In this document: positions 55,779 to 63,562 of the stretch, piece after piece | How the letters are laid out: every line of letters starts with the position of its first letter | Numbering within the stretch: position 1 is the first letter of the stretch | Source of the DNA: Streptomyces galbus | GTDB taxonomy: Bacteria; Actinomycetota; Actinomycetes; Streptomycetales; Streptomycetaceae | NCBI RefSeq assembly: GCF_005280195.1 | Contig: NZ_SZPR01000007.1 | Coordinates: forward strand, 86,028 to 150,027 | Direction: 5' to 3' | Length of the DNA stretch: 64,000 bases | Notes under the pieces: generated by a model | Seen by the model: the letters and a program-made list of their open reading frames with translations, nothing else | Databases searched by the model: none | Told to the model about the DNA's origin: nothing | Position numbers and translations under genes: made by a program

Positions 55779-56992
55779 AGCCCGCCCTCCCCTGCGCCCT
55801 GGGAGCGGCTGCGCTCCAGGCGGCCGCTCGCCGCCTGGAGTTCGGCGGTGAGGTTCTCCACGGTCGTCGCCATCGCCTCGGTCGCCCGCGCCTTGTAGGT
55901 GTCGATCGTGTCGAGCGTGCGGTAGATCTGCTGGAACGCCGTGCGCAGGGTCTCCGCGCCGACCGCCGGGTCGGCGGCGATGCGCTGGATGTCCCCGCTC
56001 TGGCCCGCCAGCATCTCGGCGTTGCCCCGGACGAGGTCCTCGGTGGTGCCGCGCAACGCGTCGACCTGCTGGATCACCTTCTTCTGGTGGTCCAGGGCGG
56101 AGGCCAGCATCACCGAGATGCGCAGGGCGGAGACGGTGGTGGTGGCCGCCCGGTCGACGCCCTTGATCAGGTCCTCGTTGTTGCGGCGCACGACGTCCAT
56201 GGCGAGGTAGCCCTGGGCGCACACGGCGAGCTGGGTGAGCAGGTCCTGGTGCTTCTGCCGGACCGGGAAGAGCACATCGGCCCGCAGGCCGTCGGCCTGC
56301 TCCGGGTCGGCCGCCGCGACGCCGGCGACGTGCCGCTCGACGGCCGCGTCGAGGGCCTCGGTGAGGACGACGTACTCCTGGAGCTTGCCCATCGTCTCCC
56401 ACAGGCGGGTGCGCTCGGTCTGCAACGCGGCGTTGTCCCGGCGCAGTTCGTCCTGGCCGCCGCGCAGCGCGCCGACGATGCGGTTCAACGTGCCCTGCGC
56501 GGAGGCGTACTTGGCGACGTGGTCGCGCAGCCTGTTGCCGCCGGGCAGCCGGGACAGCAGCCGGCGGCCCCGGCCCGCGGGCACGTCCCGCGGGTCCAGG
56601 TCCTCCACGACCCGGCGCAGTGCGACGAGCGAGCCGGCCACCTTGGCCTGGGCGTCGCCGCCCTGGTCGGGCAGGGAGCGCACGGCGCGCTCCAGCATGC
56701 GGTTGGACTGGGCGGCGGCGGCCCGCATCTCGCCCGCGCCGAGCGCGGTGATCTCGCCGACCCGGCCGGCGAACTCGGGGGAGCGGGCGTCGAGGGCGGC
56801 GAGGCCGTCGACGTACTCGGCGGCCTTGCGGGCCATCTCGGCGCGCACCCCGTCGGCGACCGGGACCAGCCCGCCGGCCTTCTCCCGCGGCACGGACGCC
56901 ACGGGCTCGGGCGGGGTGAGCGTGAACCCGCCGTCGAGTCCGGCGCCCCCCGCTCCGCCGGACGCGCCTGTCCTGTCTGTCATCTCTGTCAT
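55775..56992 (-). CDS. telA: TelA/KlaA-family toxic-anion resistance protein
   Basis: This 405-residue cytoplasmic protein belongs to the TelA family, named for tellurite resistance on plasmid RK2. An extended helical structure is typical: NRMLERAVRSL, KVAGSLVALRRVVEDLDP, LLFPVRQKHQDLLTQLAVCAQGYLAMDVVRRNN-like segments and ISVMLASALDHQKKVIQQVDAL. Recent views of the family favour an envelope-stress or membrane-complex role rather than direct metal handling. It sits between an anchored binding protein (16 bases upstream) and the VWA lipoprotein (four-base overlap), so these gene products very probably work together. Confidence 0.9.
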   Translation of the reverse strand: MTEMTDRTGASGGAGGAGLDGGFTLTPPEPVASVPREKAGGLVPVADGVRAEMARKAAEYVDGLAALDARSPEFAGRVGEITALGAGEMRAAAAQSNRMLERAVRSLPDQGGDAQAKVAGSLVALRRVVEDLDPRDVPAGRGRRLLSRLPGGNRLRDHVAKYASAQGTLNRIVGALRGGQDELRRDNAALQTERTRLWETMGKLQEYVVLTEALDAAVERHVAGVAAADPEQADGLRADVLFPVRQKHQDLLTQLAVCAQGYLAMDVVRRNNEDLIKGVDRAATTTVSALRISVMLASALDHQKKVIQQVDALRGTTEDLVRGNAEMLAGQSGDIQRIAADPAVGAETLRTAFQQIYRTLDTIDTYKARATEAMATTVENLTAELQAASGRLERSRSQGAGEGGL

Positions 56993-57008
56993 ATGTGCTG
57001 GTCCCCCG

Positions 57009-58103
57009 TCATCCGCGCGCCCGGCGGGCCATCTCGTGCAGCACCGCGGAGGTGGGCACGGGGGCCTGCTTGACGCCGGTCAGTTCCTGCTGGAGATAGG
57101 TGCCGGCCGGGGCGAACCCGGTGGCGGTGCCCTGCGGGCGGAAGCCGTGCCGCACCGCGAGCCGGCGCAACGCGGGGTCGCTGCCGAGGAGTTCGGCGAG
57201 CGCCCGGCCGTCTTCGGTGAGCGGTACGGCGGTGTGGTCGCTGTTGACCGTGGTGTCCGGGTAGAGCACGACCAGGTCGTCGGGCCGCTGTCCGCCGGCC
57301 AGCAGGGAGGCGACCTGGGACTCGTAGACCAGGACGAGCGGGTTGCCCGCGCCGCTGACGAAGTCCCGGAAGACCGCGTCGGAGCTGGTCTGCTGGGCGC
57401 CCTGGACGGTGACGAGCTTCTTCAGCAGGGGCGCGGTGCGGTCGATCCCGGCGGCGTCGGCGACGACCCGGCCGCCGTTGTCGACGTAGGAGGCGGCGGC
57501 GAGGTAGAGGGCACCCGAGTTGGAGGACTCCGGGTCGGTGGAGGAGACGAACAGCGTCCCGCTCAACTCCCCGTACTTCGCCGCTCCCTTGAGCTGCTGC
57601 CAGGTGCGGTCGTGGCGGGCCGCGTCGAGGTAGGCGGTCATCCTCAGCGTGCCGCGGTGCCCGGTGGCGAGCGTGGCGAGGCCGTTGGCGGCCAGCACCC
57701 GGGCGGCGTCGCGGTGGGCCACGACGACGAGCGGCGAGTAGAACGGCCGCGGGAGCGTCCCGCGCACCTCGTGGCGGCCGGCCAGCTCGGCGGCGGGTGC
57801 CTGGCTGGAGGGGAACGCGAGGTCGTACCCCTTCAGGTCGAGCCCCTCCATGGCCCAGGACCCGGAGGTCTCGGCCTTGACGGTGTAGCCCTTGGCGGCG
57901 AGGGCCTTCACCACGTCGGGGTCCGCGAAGTACTCGGCCTTCTCGGACCCGATCACCATGCGCACGGTCTTCGTTGCCGTGCCCGTGTCCCCATCGCTGC
58001 GGCCCGCGACGACGGCGGCCACCACGCCACCGACCAGCAGAACCGCGAGGACGATCCCTGCGATACGTCTCACACCCCGCACACTCCACGCGGAATCCGA
58101 CAT
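57009..58103 (-). CDS. Membrane-anchored PBP2-like substrate-binding protein
   Basis: This 364-residue protein (from ATG 58103; a GTG at 58136 would add 11 residues) has an uncleaved signal anchor, IAGIVLAVLLVGGVVAAVVAG, with no lipobox cysteine, and then an extracytoplasmic binding domain. It shows MVIGSEKAEYFADPDVVKAL, the DPESSNSGALYL motif and VLVYESQVASLLAG. The DPxxSNSG and YES elements recur in the same order in the VWA lipoprotein two genes on, so the two domains are related. No ABC permease or ATPase is present, which argues for sensing rather than uptake. It is the first gene of a four-gene unit. Confidence 0.8.
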   Translation of the reverse strand: MSDSAWSVRGVRRIAGIVLAVLLVGGVVAAVVAGRSDGDTGTATKTVRMVIGSEKAEYFADPDVVKALAAKGYTVKAETSGSWAMEGLDLKGYDLAFPSSQAPAAELAGRHEVRGTLPRPFYSPLVVVAHRDAARVLAANGLATLATGHRGTLRMTAYLDAARHDRTWQQLKGAAKYGELSGTLFVSSTDPESSNSGALYLAAASYVDNGGRVVADAAGIDRTAPLLKKLVTVQGAQQTSSDAVFRDFVSGAGNPLVLVYESQVASLLAGGQRPDDLVVLYPDTTVNSDHTAVPLTEDGRALAELLGSDPALRRLAVRHGFRPQGTATGFAPAGTYLQQELTGVKQAPVPTSAVLHEMARRARG

Positions 58104-58431
58104 TCCCCACGGCGAGGAGTGAACGGAGGATGACACCCGGGTCCCGTTACGACACGGCTGGCGACGGCGACGGCCGGCGCCTCGGAACAGGGCTCCACCG
58201 CAGCCCCCTCAGGGGCGCGGGGAACGGCGCGACGAGCCACGACGAACCCGCGGCCGCCATCCCCACCGAAGCCCCCACGGCGCAGCGCCCCCACCCGCCC
58301 ACGGCAGGCCACAGCCACCGGCACCACGGAGGAACCGCCCGCTCAAGCCACGCAGTGCATGGCGCCCGGCCCGCGCGACGCTGCGGGTGCACGCGGACCG
58401 GGGCCGTCAGGGGGATCCCGGGTGACCGGGA
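58104..58431. other. Non-coding region upstream of the TelA operon
   Basis: This 328-base interval separates the small minus-strand gene at 58432 from the first gene of the TelA operon on the same strand. It contains the dispersed repeat noted separately and presumably the operon promoter, but I see no clear -10/-35 pair. The short ORFs across it show no plausible protein features. Confidence 0.5.
58201..58260. repeat. Dispersed Streptomyces GGGGCGCGGGGAAC-type repeat
   Basis: CCTCAGGGGCGCGGGGAACGGCGCGACGAGCC-like sequence starts near 58208. From memory, close relatives reading GGGGCGCGGGGAACTGCGCGACCAGCC are scattered through many Streptomyces genomes in intergenic regions, often followed by CACGACGAACCCGCAGCCG as here. 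It lies upstream of the TelA operon within a 328-base gap that otherwise holds no ORF I can support. Confidence 0.6.
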
Positions 58432-58854
58432 TCAGCCGGCGGGACTCAGCGACCGCGCCCCGGCCAGCGCAGCGCCGTGCGCGTCCATGCGCTCCGCCGC
58501 CAGGATCGCCGCCGCCGTGTCCGCGCGGGACGCCGCGACGACCAGGGCGCGCCCCGCCAGCGCGTGGGCCCGGCGGTGCAGGGACGGCGCGTCGGCCGCG
58601 CGGCCGGAGCCCGCCGCGCGCACCGGCGGACGGCCGCCCCGCAGCCGTGCCACCTGCCCGGCGAGCCGCTCACCGGCGGCGTCCAGGTCGGCCGACGGCG
58701 CCAGGGCCCGCAGCTCGTCGGTGACGGCGAGCAGCGCGGCGAGGTGGCCCGAGAGCTGGATGTCCAGCTCCTCCTCGCGGGAGCGGTGGGGGAAGTCGGA
58801 GGGCGTGCCGGCCACCGTGCTGTGCACCGACTTGGTGCGGATCGGTTCGTACAT
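58432..58854 (-). CDS. Small helical protein of unknown function
   Basis: This 140-residue protein is predicted almost wholly helical and Ala/Arg-rich (REEELDIQLSGHLAALLAVTDELRAL, ALVVAASRADTAAAILAAERM). It has no signal peptide, membrane segment or catalytic motif. GGGAGG lies nine bases before the ATG. Its promoter carries a TTAGA-N5-TCTAA palindrome in the spacer, so expression is probably tightly controlled by a repressor. The function is not recognisable. Confidence 0.75.
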   Translation of the reverse strand: MYEPIRTKSVHSTVAGTPSDFPHRSREEELDIQLSGHLAALLAVTDELRALAPSADLDAAGERLAGQVARLRGGRPPVRAAGSGRAADAPSLHRRAHALAGRALVVAASRADTAAAILAAERMDAHGAALAGARSLSPAG

Positions 58855-58882
58855 GGATGGCCTCCCAGTGCTTCAGGAAGAC

Positions 58883-58911
58883 ATCCTAGCTTAGATTCTG
58901 TCTAAAGTTGA
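58883..58911 (-). promoter_or_regulatory. Promoter with TTAGA-N5-TCTAA spacer operator
   Basis: On the minus strand TCAACT (58911-58906), 17 bases and TAGGAT (58888-58883) form a promoter for the gene ending at 58854. The spacer is almost entirely the palindrome TTAGACAGAATCTAA. AT-rich palindromes of this kind suit Fur-, MarR- or BlaI-type repressors. Transcription would start about 20 bases before the ATG. Confidence 0.6.
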
Positions 58912-58961
58912 GCTGTCCACAAAAGCGGAACCGTCCCGCCCGCTCGGCGGGGACGGGTGCC

Positions 58962-60173
58962 TCAGGTCTGGCCGTAGCCGTCCAGGAAGCGCCCGATGCG
59001 TCCCACCGCGTCCCGCAGGTCCGTCACCGTCGGCAGGGTCACCACCCGGAAGTGGTCCGGCTCGGGCCAGTTGAACCCGGTGCCCTGCACGACCATGATC
59101 TTCTCGCTGCGCAGCAGGTCGAGGACCATCTGCCGGTCGTCCTTGATCTTGAACACCGTGGGGTCGAGGCGCGGGAAGAGGTACAGCGCGCCCTTGGGCC
59201 GCACACAGGTCACCCCGGGGATCCGGGTCAGCAGCTCGTACGCCGTGTCCATCTGCTCCTTCAGGCGCCCGCCGGGCAGGACCAGGTCGTTGATCGTCTG
59301 CCGTCCGCTGAGCGCGGCGACCACCCCGTGCTGTCCCGGCATGTTCGCGCACAGGCGCATGTTCGCCAGGATGGTCAGGCCCTCGATGTAGGAGTCGGCG
59401 TGCGCCCGCGGGCCGGAGATCGACATCCAGCCGACCCGGTAGCCGGCCACCCGGTACGCCTTCGACATGCCGTTGAAGGTGAGGGTGAGCAGGTCGGGGG
59501 CGACCGCGGCGGTGGGCGTGTGCCGGGCGCCGTCGTAGAGGATCTTGTCGTAGATCTCGTCGGAGCAGACCAGCAGGTTGTGGCGGCGGGCGATGTCGGT
59601 CAGGCCCTTGAGCACCGCCTCGTCGTACACCGCGCCCGTGGGGTTGTTCGGGTTGATGATGACGATGGCCTTGGTGCGGTCGGTGACCTTGCGCTCGACG
59701 TCCGCGAGGTCCGGCATCCAGTCGGACTGCTCGTCGCAGCGGTAGTGCACCGCCGTGCCGCCGGACAGGGAGACGGCCGCCGTCCACAGGGGGTAGTCCG
59801 GGGCGGGGACCAGCACCTCGTCGCCGTCGTCCAGCAGGCCCTGCATCGCCATCACGATCAGCTCGGAGACGCCGTTGCCGATGAAGACGTGCTCGACGTC
59901 CGTCTCGATGCCGAGGGTCTGGTTGTGCATGACGACCGCGCGGCGGGCCGCGAGCAGGCCCTTGGCGTCGCCGTAGCCGTGGGCGGTGGAGACGTTGCGG
60001 AGGATGTCCTCGAGGATCTCCGGCGGACAGTCGAAGCCGAAGGCGGCCGGGTTGCCGGTGTTCAGCTTGAGGATGCGGTGACCCGCCGCTTCCAGCCGCA
60101 TCGCCTCCTCGAGCACCGGACCCCGGATCTCGTAACAGACGTTGGCGAGCTTCGTGGACTGGATCACCTGCAT
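58962..60173 (-). CDS. PLP-dependent aminotransferase (AlaA-like, class I/II)
   Basis: This 403-residue fold-type I aminotransferase starts MQVIQSTKLANVCYEIRGP. It shows the family features LKLNTGNPAAFGFDCP, YGDAKGLLAAR, INPNNPTGAVYDE with the PLP-ring Asn, SDEIYDKILYDG with the conserved Asp, and FNGMSKAYRVAGYRVGW with the Schiff-base lysine. Length and pattern match E. coli AlaA, which makes alanine from pyruvate and glutamate, so alanine or a related amino acid is the likely product. The longer ORF to 60269 is rejected because it crosses the promoter region. Confidence 0.92.
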   Translation of the reverse strand: MQVIQSTKLANVCYEIRGPVLEEAMRLEAAGHRILKLNTGNPAAFGFDCPPEILEDILRNVSTAHGYGDAKGLLAARRAVVMHNQTLGIETDVEHVFIGNGVSELIVMAMQGLLDDGDEVLVPAPDYPLWTAAVSLSGGTAVHYRCDEQSDWMPDLADVERKVTDRTKAIVIINPNNPTGAVYDEAVLKGLTDIARRHNLLVCSDEIYDKILYDGARHTPTAAVAPDLLTLTFNGMSKAYRVAGYRVGWMSISGPRAHADSYIEGLTILANMRLCANMPGQHGVVAALSGRQTINDLVLPGGRLKEQMDTAYELLTRIPGVTCVRPKGALYLFPRLDPTVFKIKDDRQMVLDLLRSEKIMVVQGTGFNWPEPDHFRVVTLPTVTDLRDAVGRIGRFLDGYGQT

Positions 60174-60285
60174 GTCTGGGAGCTTACGGCCCGCTCCCGG
60201 GTCCCGCGGCGTGTTTTCCGCCACGTGAGACGCGGCGGTTCGGGGGGATATGTCCCACCGCTGTCCCACAGGCCCCTCCCGTCCC

Positions 60286-60291
60286 TACAAT
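60286..60291 (+). promoter_or_regulatory. -10 element close to a start codon (possible leaderless transcript)
   Basis: TACAAT ends nine bases before the ATG at 60300, a distance at which transcription would begin at or near the start codon. No ribosome-binding sequence lies between them. A -35 match is weak. The combination suggests a leaderless mRNA for the serine/proline-rich membrane protein. Confidence 0.4.
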
Positions 60292-60299
60292 GCGCGTTC

Positions 60300-60926
60300 A
60301 TGCCAAACCCGTCCGACGTTCCCCCCGGCCAGAACGGTGGGAACGTCTACCTGCCGCACACCGCCGAGGCCCCCTCGTACGAGGAGTACGCCGACCCGGC
60401 GGCGGCCCACGGCTGGGCGGGCTCGGCCTACGACGACACGCGTGAACTGCCCCGTCTCGCGCCGGAACCCGGCGCGGGCGGGCGGGCGGAGCGGCGGCGG
60501 GCCCGCCGGCGGGCCACCGGGTGGCGCTCGCGCCGGGGCGTCGTGACGGCGGGCGCCGTGGGCGCGGTGTCGGTGGCCGCGCTGGTGGCGGGCGTCTCCC
60601 TCTCGGGGTCCTCGTCCGGCGGCGGCAGCGAGAGCAGGCCGACCGGCGGGACGCTGTCGGCGTCCGAGAGCGCGGCGCCGTCCGGGCCGCCGTCCGCGAC
60701 CGGCACCCCGACGACCACCCGATCGAGTGAGGCGGCCCCCTCCCGCCCGAGCGACCCGCCCCCCACCCCGTCCCCGAGCACCCCAGCCCGGCACCAGGCA
60801 CAGCCCACCCCGTCCCCCTCTTCTCCACCCTCACCGTCGACGTCGGCCCCGGCCACCGACTCCCCGTCCTCGTCCTGGACACCGGGCCGGGGGAACGGCC
60901 GGGGCAAGGGGTGGAAGAGGCGGTAG
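60300..60926 (+). CDS. Serine/proline-rich single-pass membrane protein
   Basis: This 208-residue protein has a 75-residue N-terminal cytoplasmic part (YLPHTAEAPSYEEYADPAAA, then an Arg-rich RRRARRRATGWRSRR), one membrane helix (VVTAGAVGAVSVAALVAGVSL) and a C-terminal extracellular Ser/Pro/Thr-rich stalk of about 100 residues ending GRGNGRGKGWKRR. The stalk could span the cell wall. No enzymatic domain exists. The start is set by a nearby -10 box; an ATG at 60290 is out of frame. Confidence 0.75.
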   Translation: MPNPSDVPPGQNGGNVYLPHTAEAPSYEEYADPAAAHGWAGSAYDDTRELPRLAPEPGAGGRAERRRARRRATGWRSRRGVVTAGAVGAVSVAALVAGVSLSGSSSGGGSESRPTGGTLSASESAAPSGPPSATGTPTTTRSSEAAPSRPSDPPPTPSPSTPARHQAQPTPSPSSPPSPSTSAPATDSPSSSWTPGRGNGRGKGWKRR

Positions 60927-60957
60927 CGGAAGAGACCCCCCGGCCGAAAACGGCTCC

Positions 60958-60986
60958 TTGTCGCGGACCCTCTGGGCGCTAACAAT
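60958..60986 (+). promoter_or_regulatory. Promoter of the secreted protease gene
   Basis: TTGTCG (60958-60963), 17 bases and AACAAT (60981-60986) resemble a primary-sigma promoter (the TAACAAT context supplies a good -10). The AT-rich patch ACAATGCGCATGACAAATC follows. Transcription would start near 60993, 60 bases before the ATG. Confidence 0.5.
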
Positions 60987-61052
60987 GCGCATGACAAATC
61001 TGTGGGCGGCTCGAAGATCTCCGGTCGCCCCCGTCGCTAGAGGGGACCCCAC

Positions 61053-61925
61053 ATGAGAAAGCCTCTCGTCGCCGCGTTCTTCGCCCTGGCCATCGCCGGG
61101 GCGGGTGCGGCACCCGCGGTCGCCGCTCCCTCCGGAGCGCCCGCGGACACGGCCGGTGCCCAGCGGGCCAAGGCCGCGTCACCCACCCTGCAGGCGGTGA
61201 ACTTCGCCGGGACCGTCTCGCTCAGCAACTGTTCCGGCTCGGTGATCCGCTTCCCCGCCTCCGTGGACACCGACCCCGCGCTGGTGCTGACCAACGGCCA
61301 CTGCCTGGAGACCGGCTTCCCGTCGCCCGGCCAGGTCATCACCGGCCAGTCCTCCACCCGCAGCTTCGGGCTGCTGAACTCCGCCGGCACCCGGGTCGGC
61401 ACGCTGCGCGCCAACCAGGTCGTCTACTCGACCATGACCGACACGGACGTGACGATCTACCGCACCACCACCACGTACGCGTCGATCCGCGGCACCTACG
61501 GCATCAACGCCCTCACCGTGCAGGACACCCACCCCGTCGCCGGCACCGCGATCACCGTGGCCTCCGGGTACTGGAAGCGGCTGTACAACTGCAACATCGA
61601 CGGCTTCGTGTACCGGCTCAAGGAGGGCGACTGGACCTGGAAGGACTCGGTCCGCTACACCTCCGCCTGCAACACCATCGGCGGCACCTCCGGCTCGCCG
61701 GTGATCGACCAGTCCACCGGCAAGGTCGTCGCCGTCAACAACACCGGCAACGAGGACGGCGAGCGCTGCACGGTGAACAACCCGTGCGAGGTCGACCAGA
61801 ACGGCACGGTGACGGTCCGTCAGGGCATCAACTACGCCGAGGAGACCTACCAGATCCCGGCCTGCTTCACCACGGGCAACCGGCTCAACCTGAGCGCGAG
61901 CGGCTGCACCCTGCCCAAGCCGTAG
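61053..61925 (+). CDS. Secreted trypsin-like serine protease (S1 family)
   Basis: This 290-residue exoprotein has a clear signal peptide (MRKPLVAAFFALAIAGAGAA, with AVAAP as the likely cleavage zone), a propeptide-like stretch to about residue 45, and a chymotrypsin-fold domain. The catalytic triad is visible: His in LTNGHC, Asp in TDTDVTIYR and Ser in GGTSGSPVID. Several cysteines (SNCSGS, GHC, YNCN, SACN, RCTVNNPC, PAC, SGC) should form disulfides suited to life outside the cell. It resembles streptomycete trypsin-like peptidases without strong specificity clues. Confidence 0.92.
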   Translation: MRKPLVAAFFALAIAGAGAAPAVAAPSGAPADTAGAQRAKAASPTLQAVNFAGTVSLSNCSGSVIRFPASVDTDPALVLTNGHCLETGFPSPGQVITGQSSTRSFGLLNSAGTRVGTLRANQVVYSTMTDTDVTIYRTTTTYASIRGTYGINALTVQDTHPVAGTAITVASGYWKRLYNCNIDGFVYRLKEGDWTWKDSVRYTSACNTIGGTSGSPVIDQSTGKVVAVNNTGNEDGERCTVNNPCEVDQNGTVTVRQGINYAEETYQIPACFTTGNRLNLSASGCTLPKP

Positions 61926-61936
61926 GACGCCGACGG

Positions 61937-63550
61937 CTAGGGGTGGGCGGTCCGCCGCACCGCCCGCCCGGCCAGGACGTCCGTGCGCCGCCCGTCCTCG
62001 ATCACGAAGCGCCCGTCCACCAGGACGTGCGGGATGCCCACGGGCAGCGCCCGGGGATCGTCGTAGGTGGCGCCCGCCGCCACCGTCGCCGGGTCGAACA
62101 GGACCAGGTCGGCCCGGTACCCCTCGCGCACCAGCCCGCGGTCCGGCAGCCGCAGCCGGGCCGCCGGACGCCCGGTCAGGTGCGCCACGCACTCCTCCAG
62201 CGACAGCACCCCCAGCTCCCTCACGTAGTGGCCCAGGTAGCGCGGGAACGTGCCGTACGCCCGCGGGTGCGGCTTGGCGCCCCGCAGGATGCCGTCCGAG
62301 CCGCCGGTGTGCACCCGGTGGCGCATGATCGCGCGGACGTTCTCCTCGTGGCCCACGTGCTGCAGGATCGTCGGCGCCAGCCGGTCCTCCCGCAGCAGCC
62401 GCCGCGCCGTCACCCACGGCTCCTCGCCGCGCTCGCGCGCCGCCCCCAGGACCGTGCGGCCCACGTACGGCGCCAGGGCCGGGTCGGTCACGCCCGAGAT
62501 CTCCACGGTGTCCCAGTCGACCGGCACGCCGTGGCAGCCGTCCGAGCCGACGACCTCCAGGTCGTACCGGATGCGCTCCGCCGTCGCCTCGTCGGCCAGC
62601 CGCCGCAGCACCTCCTGCGGGCCGCCCTCGCTCGCCCAGCTCGGCAGCAGCGCGGCCAGCGTGGTGCAGCCCGGGGTGTACGGGTAGGTGTCGAGGCTGA
62701 TGTCGGCGCCCTCGGCGAGCGCCCGGTCGAGCAGCGCGAGCAGCTCGGGCGCCCGGCCCTCGTTCACACCGAAGTTCATCGTGGCGTGGGCCAGGTGCAG
62801 CGCGCAGCCCGCCTCCCGGGTCAGGGCCACCATCTCCTCGTACGCCTCCAGGGCGCCCGCCCCGTAGGAGCGGTGGTGCGGGCAGTAGTAGCCGCCGTAG
62901 CGCGCCACCACCCGGCACAGCTCGGTGAGTTCGGCGTCGCGGGCGTACATGCCGGGCGTGTACGTCAGTCCCGACGACAGGCCCACGGCGCCCTCCTCCA
63001 GGCCCTGGGCGACCAGCGCGCGCATCCGGTCCAGCTCCGCGGGCGTCGCCGCGCGGTCCTCCCAGCCGACGACGAGCGCGCGCACGGTGCCCTGCGGGAT
63101 CAGGTACGCGGCGTTCACCGCGATCCCGCGGTCGAGCCGGTCCAGGTACTCGCCGACCGAGCGCCAGTCGAAGTCGACGTCGTCGCCGGGCCCGTTCCAG
63201 CCGGCGATCGCCCGGCGCACCGCGGTGAGCGTGCGGTCGTCCACGGGCGCGTACGACAGCCCGTCCTGGCCGAGCACCTCCAGGGTGACGCCCTGCGCGG
63301 CCTTCGCGCTGTGGTCGGGGTCGCGCAGCAGGGCCAGGTCGCTGTGCGCGTGCATGTCGATGAAGCCGGGGGACAGGACCAGGCCCTCCGCGTCCAGCTC
63401 CCGCACCGCGTCCGGGCGCTGGCAGCCGGCGGCGGCCGCCTCCTTGACGATCGCGACGATCCGGCCGCCGTCGACCACCACGTCGGCGCGGTAGGAGTCC
63501 GCGCCGGTGCCGTCGACGACGTCGGCGTCCCGGATGACCAGGTCCTCCAT
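61937..63550 (-). CDS. N-acyl-D-amino-acid deacylase (D-aminoacylase)
   Basis: This 537-residue amidohydrolase has the N-terminal beta-sandwich (MEDLVIRDADVVDGTG), the zinc-binding GFIDMHAHSD and the core YTPGMYARDAELTELCRV. GGYYCPHHRS and LQHVGHEENVR carry further metal ligands, and HTGGSDGILRGAKPHPRAYG completes the C-terminal part. It hydrolyses N-acyl-D-amino acids to D-amino acids. The adjacent gene product acts on D-amino acids, so the two probably form a D-amino-acid salvage unit: deacylation first, then deamination. The gap is 12 bases, indicating one transcript. Confidence 0.92.
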   Translation of the reverse strand: MEDLVIRDADVVDGTGADSYRADVVVDGGRIVAIVKEAAAAGCQRPDAVRELDAEGLVLSPGFIDMHAHSDLALLRDPDHSAKAAQGVTLEVLGQDGLSYAPVDDRTLTAVRRAIAGWNGPGDDVDFDWRSVGEYLDRLDRGIAVNAAYLIPQGTVRALVVGWEDRAATPAELDRMRALVAQGLEEGAVGLSSGLTYTPGMYARDAELTELCRVVARYGGYYCPHHRSYGAGALEAYEEMVALTREAGCALHLAHATMNFGVNEGRAPELLALLDRALAEGADISLDTYPYTPGCTTLAALLPSWASEGGPQEVLRRLADEATAERIRYDLEVVGSDGCHGVPVDWDTVEISGVTDPALAPYVGRTVLGAARERGEEPWVTARRLLREDRLAPTILQHVGHEENVRAIMRHRVHTGGSDGILRGAKPHPRAYGTFPRYLGHYVRELGVLSLEECVAHLTGRPAARLRLPDRGLVREGYRADLVLFDPATVAAGATYDDPRALPVGIPHVLVDGRFVIEDGRRTDVLAGRAVRRTAHP

Positions 63551-63562
63551 GGCGGGCTCCTC

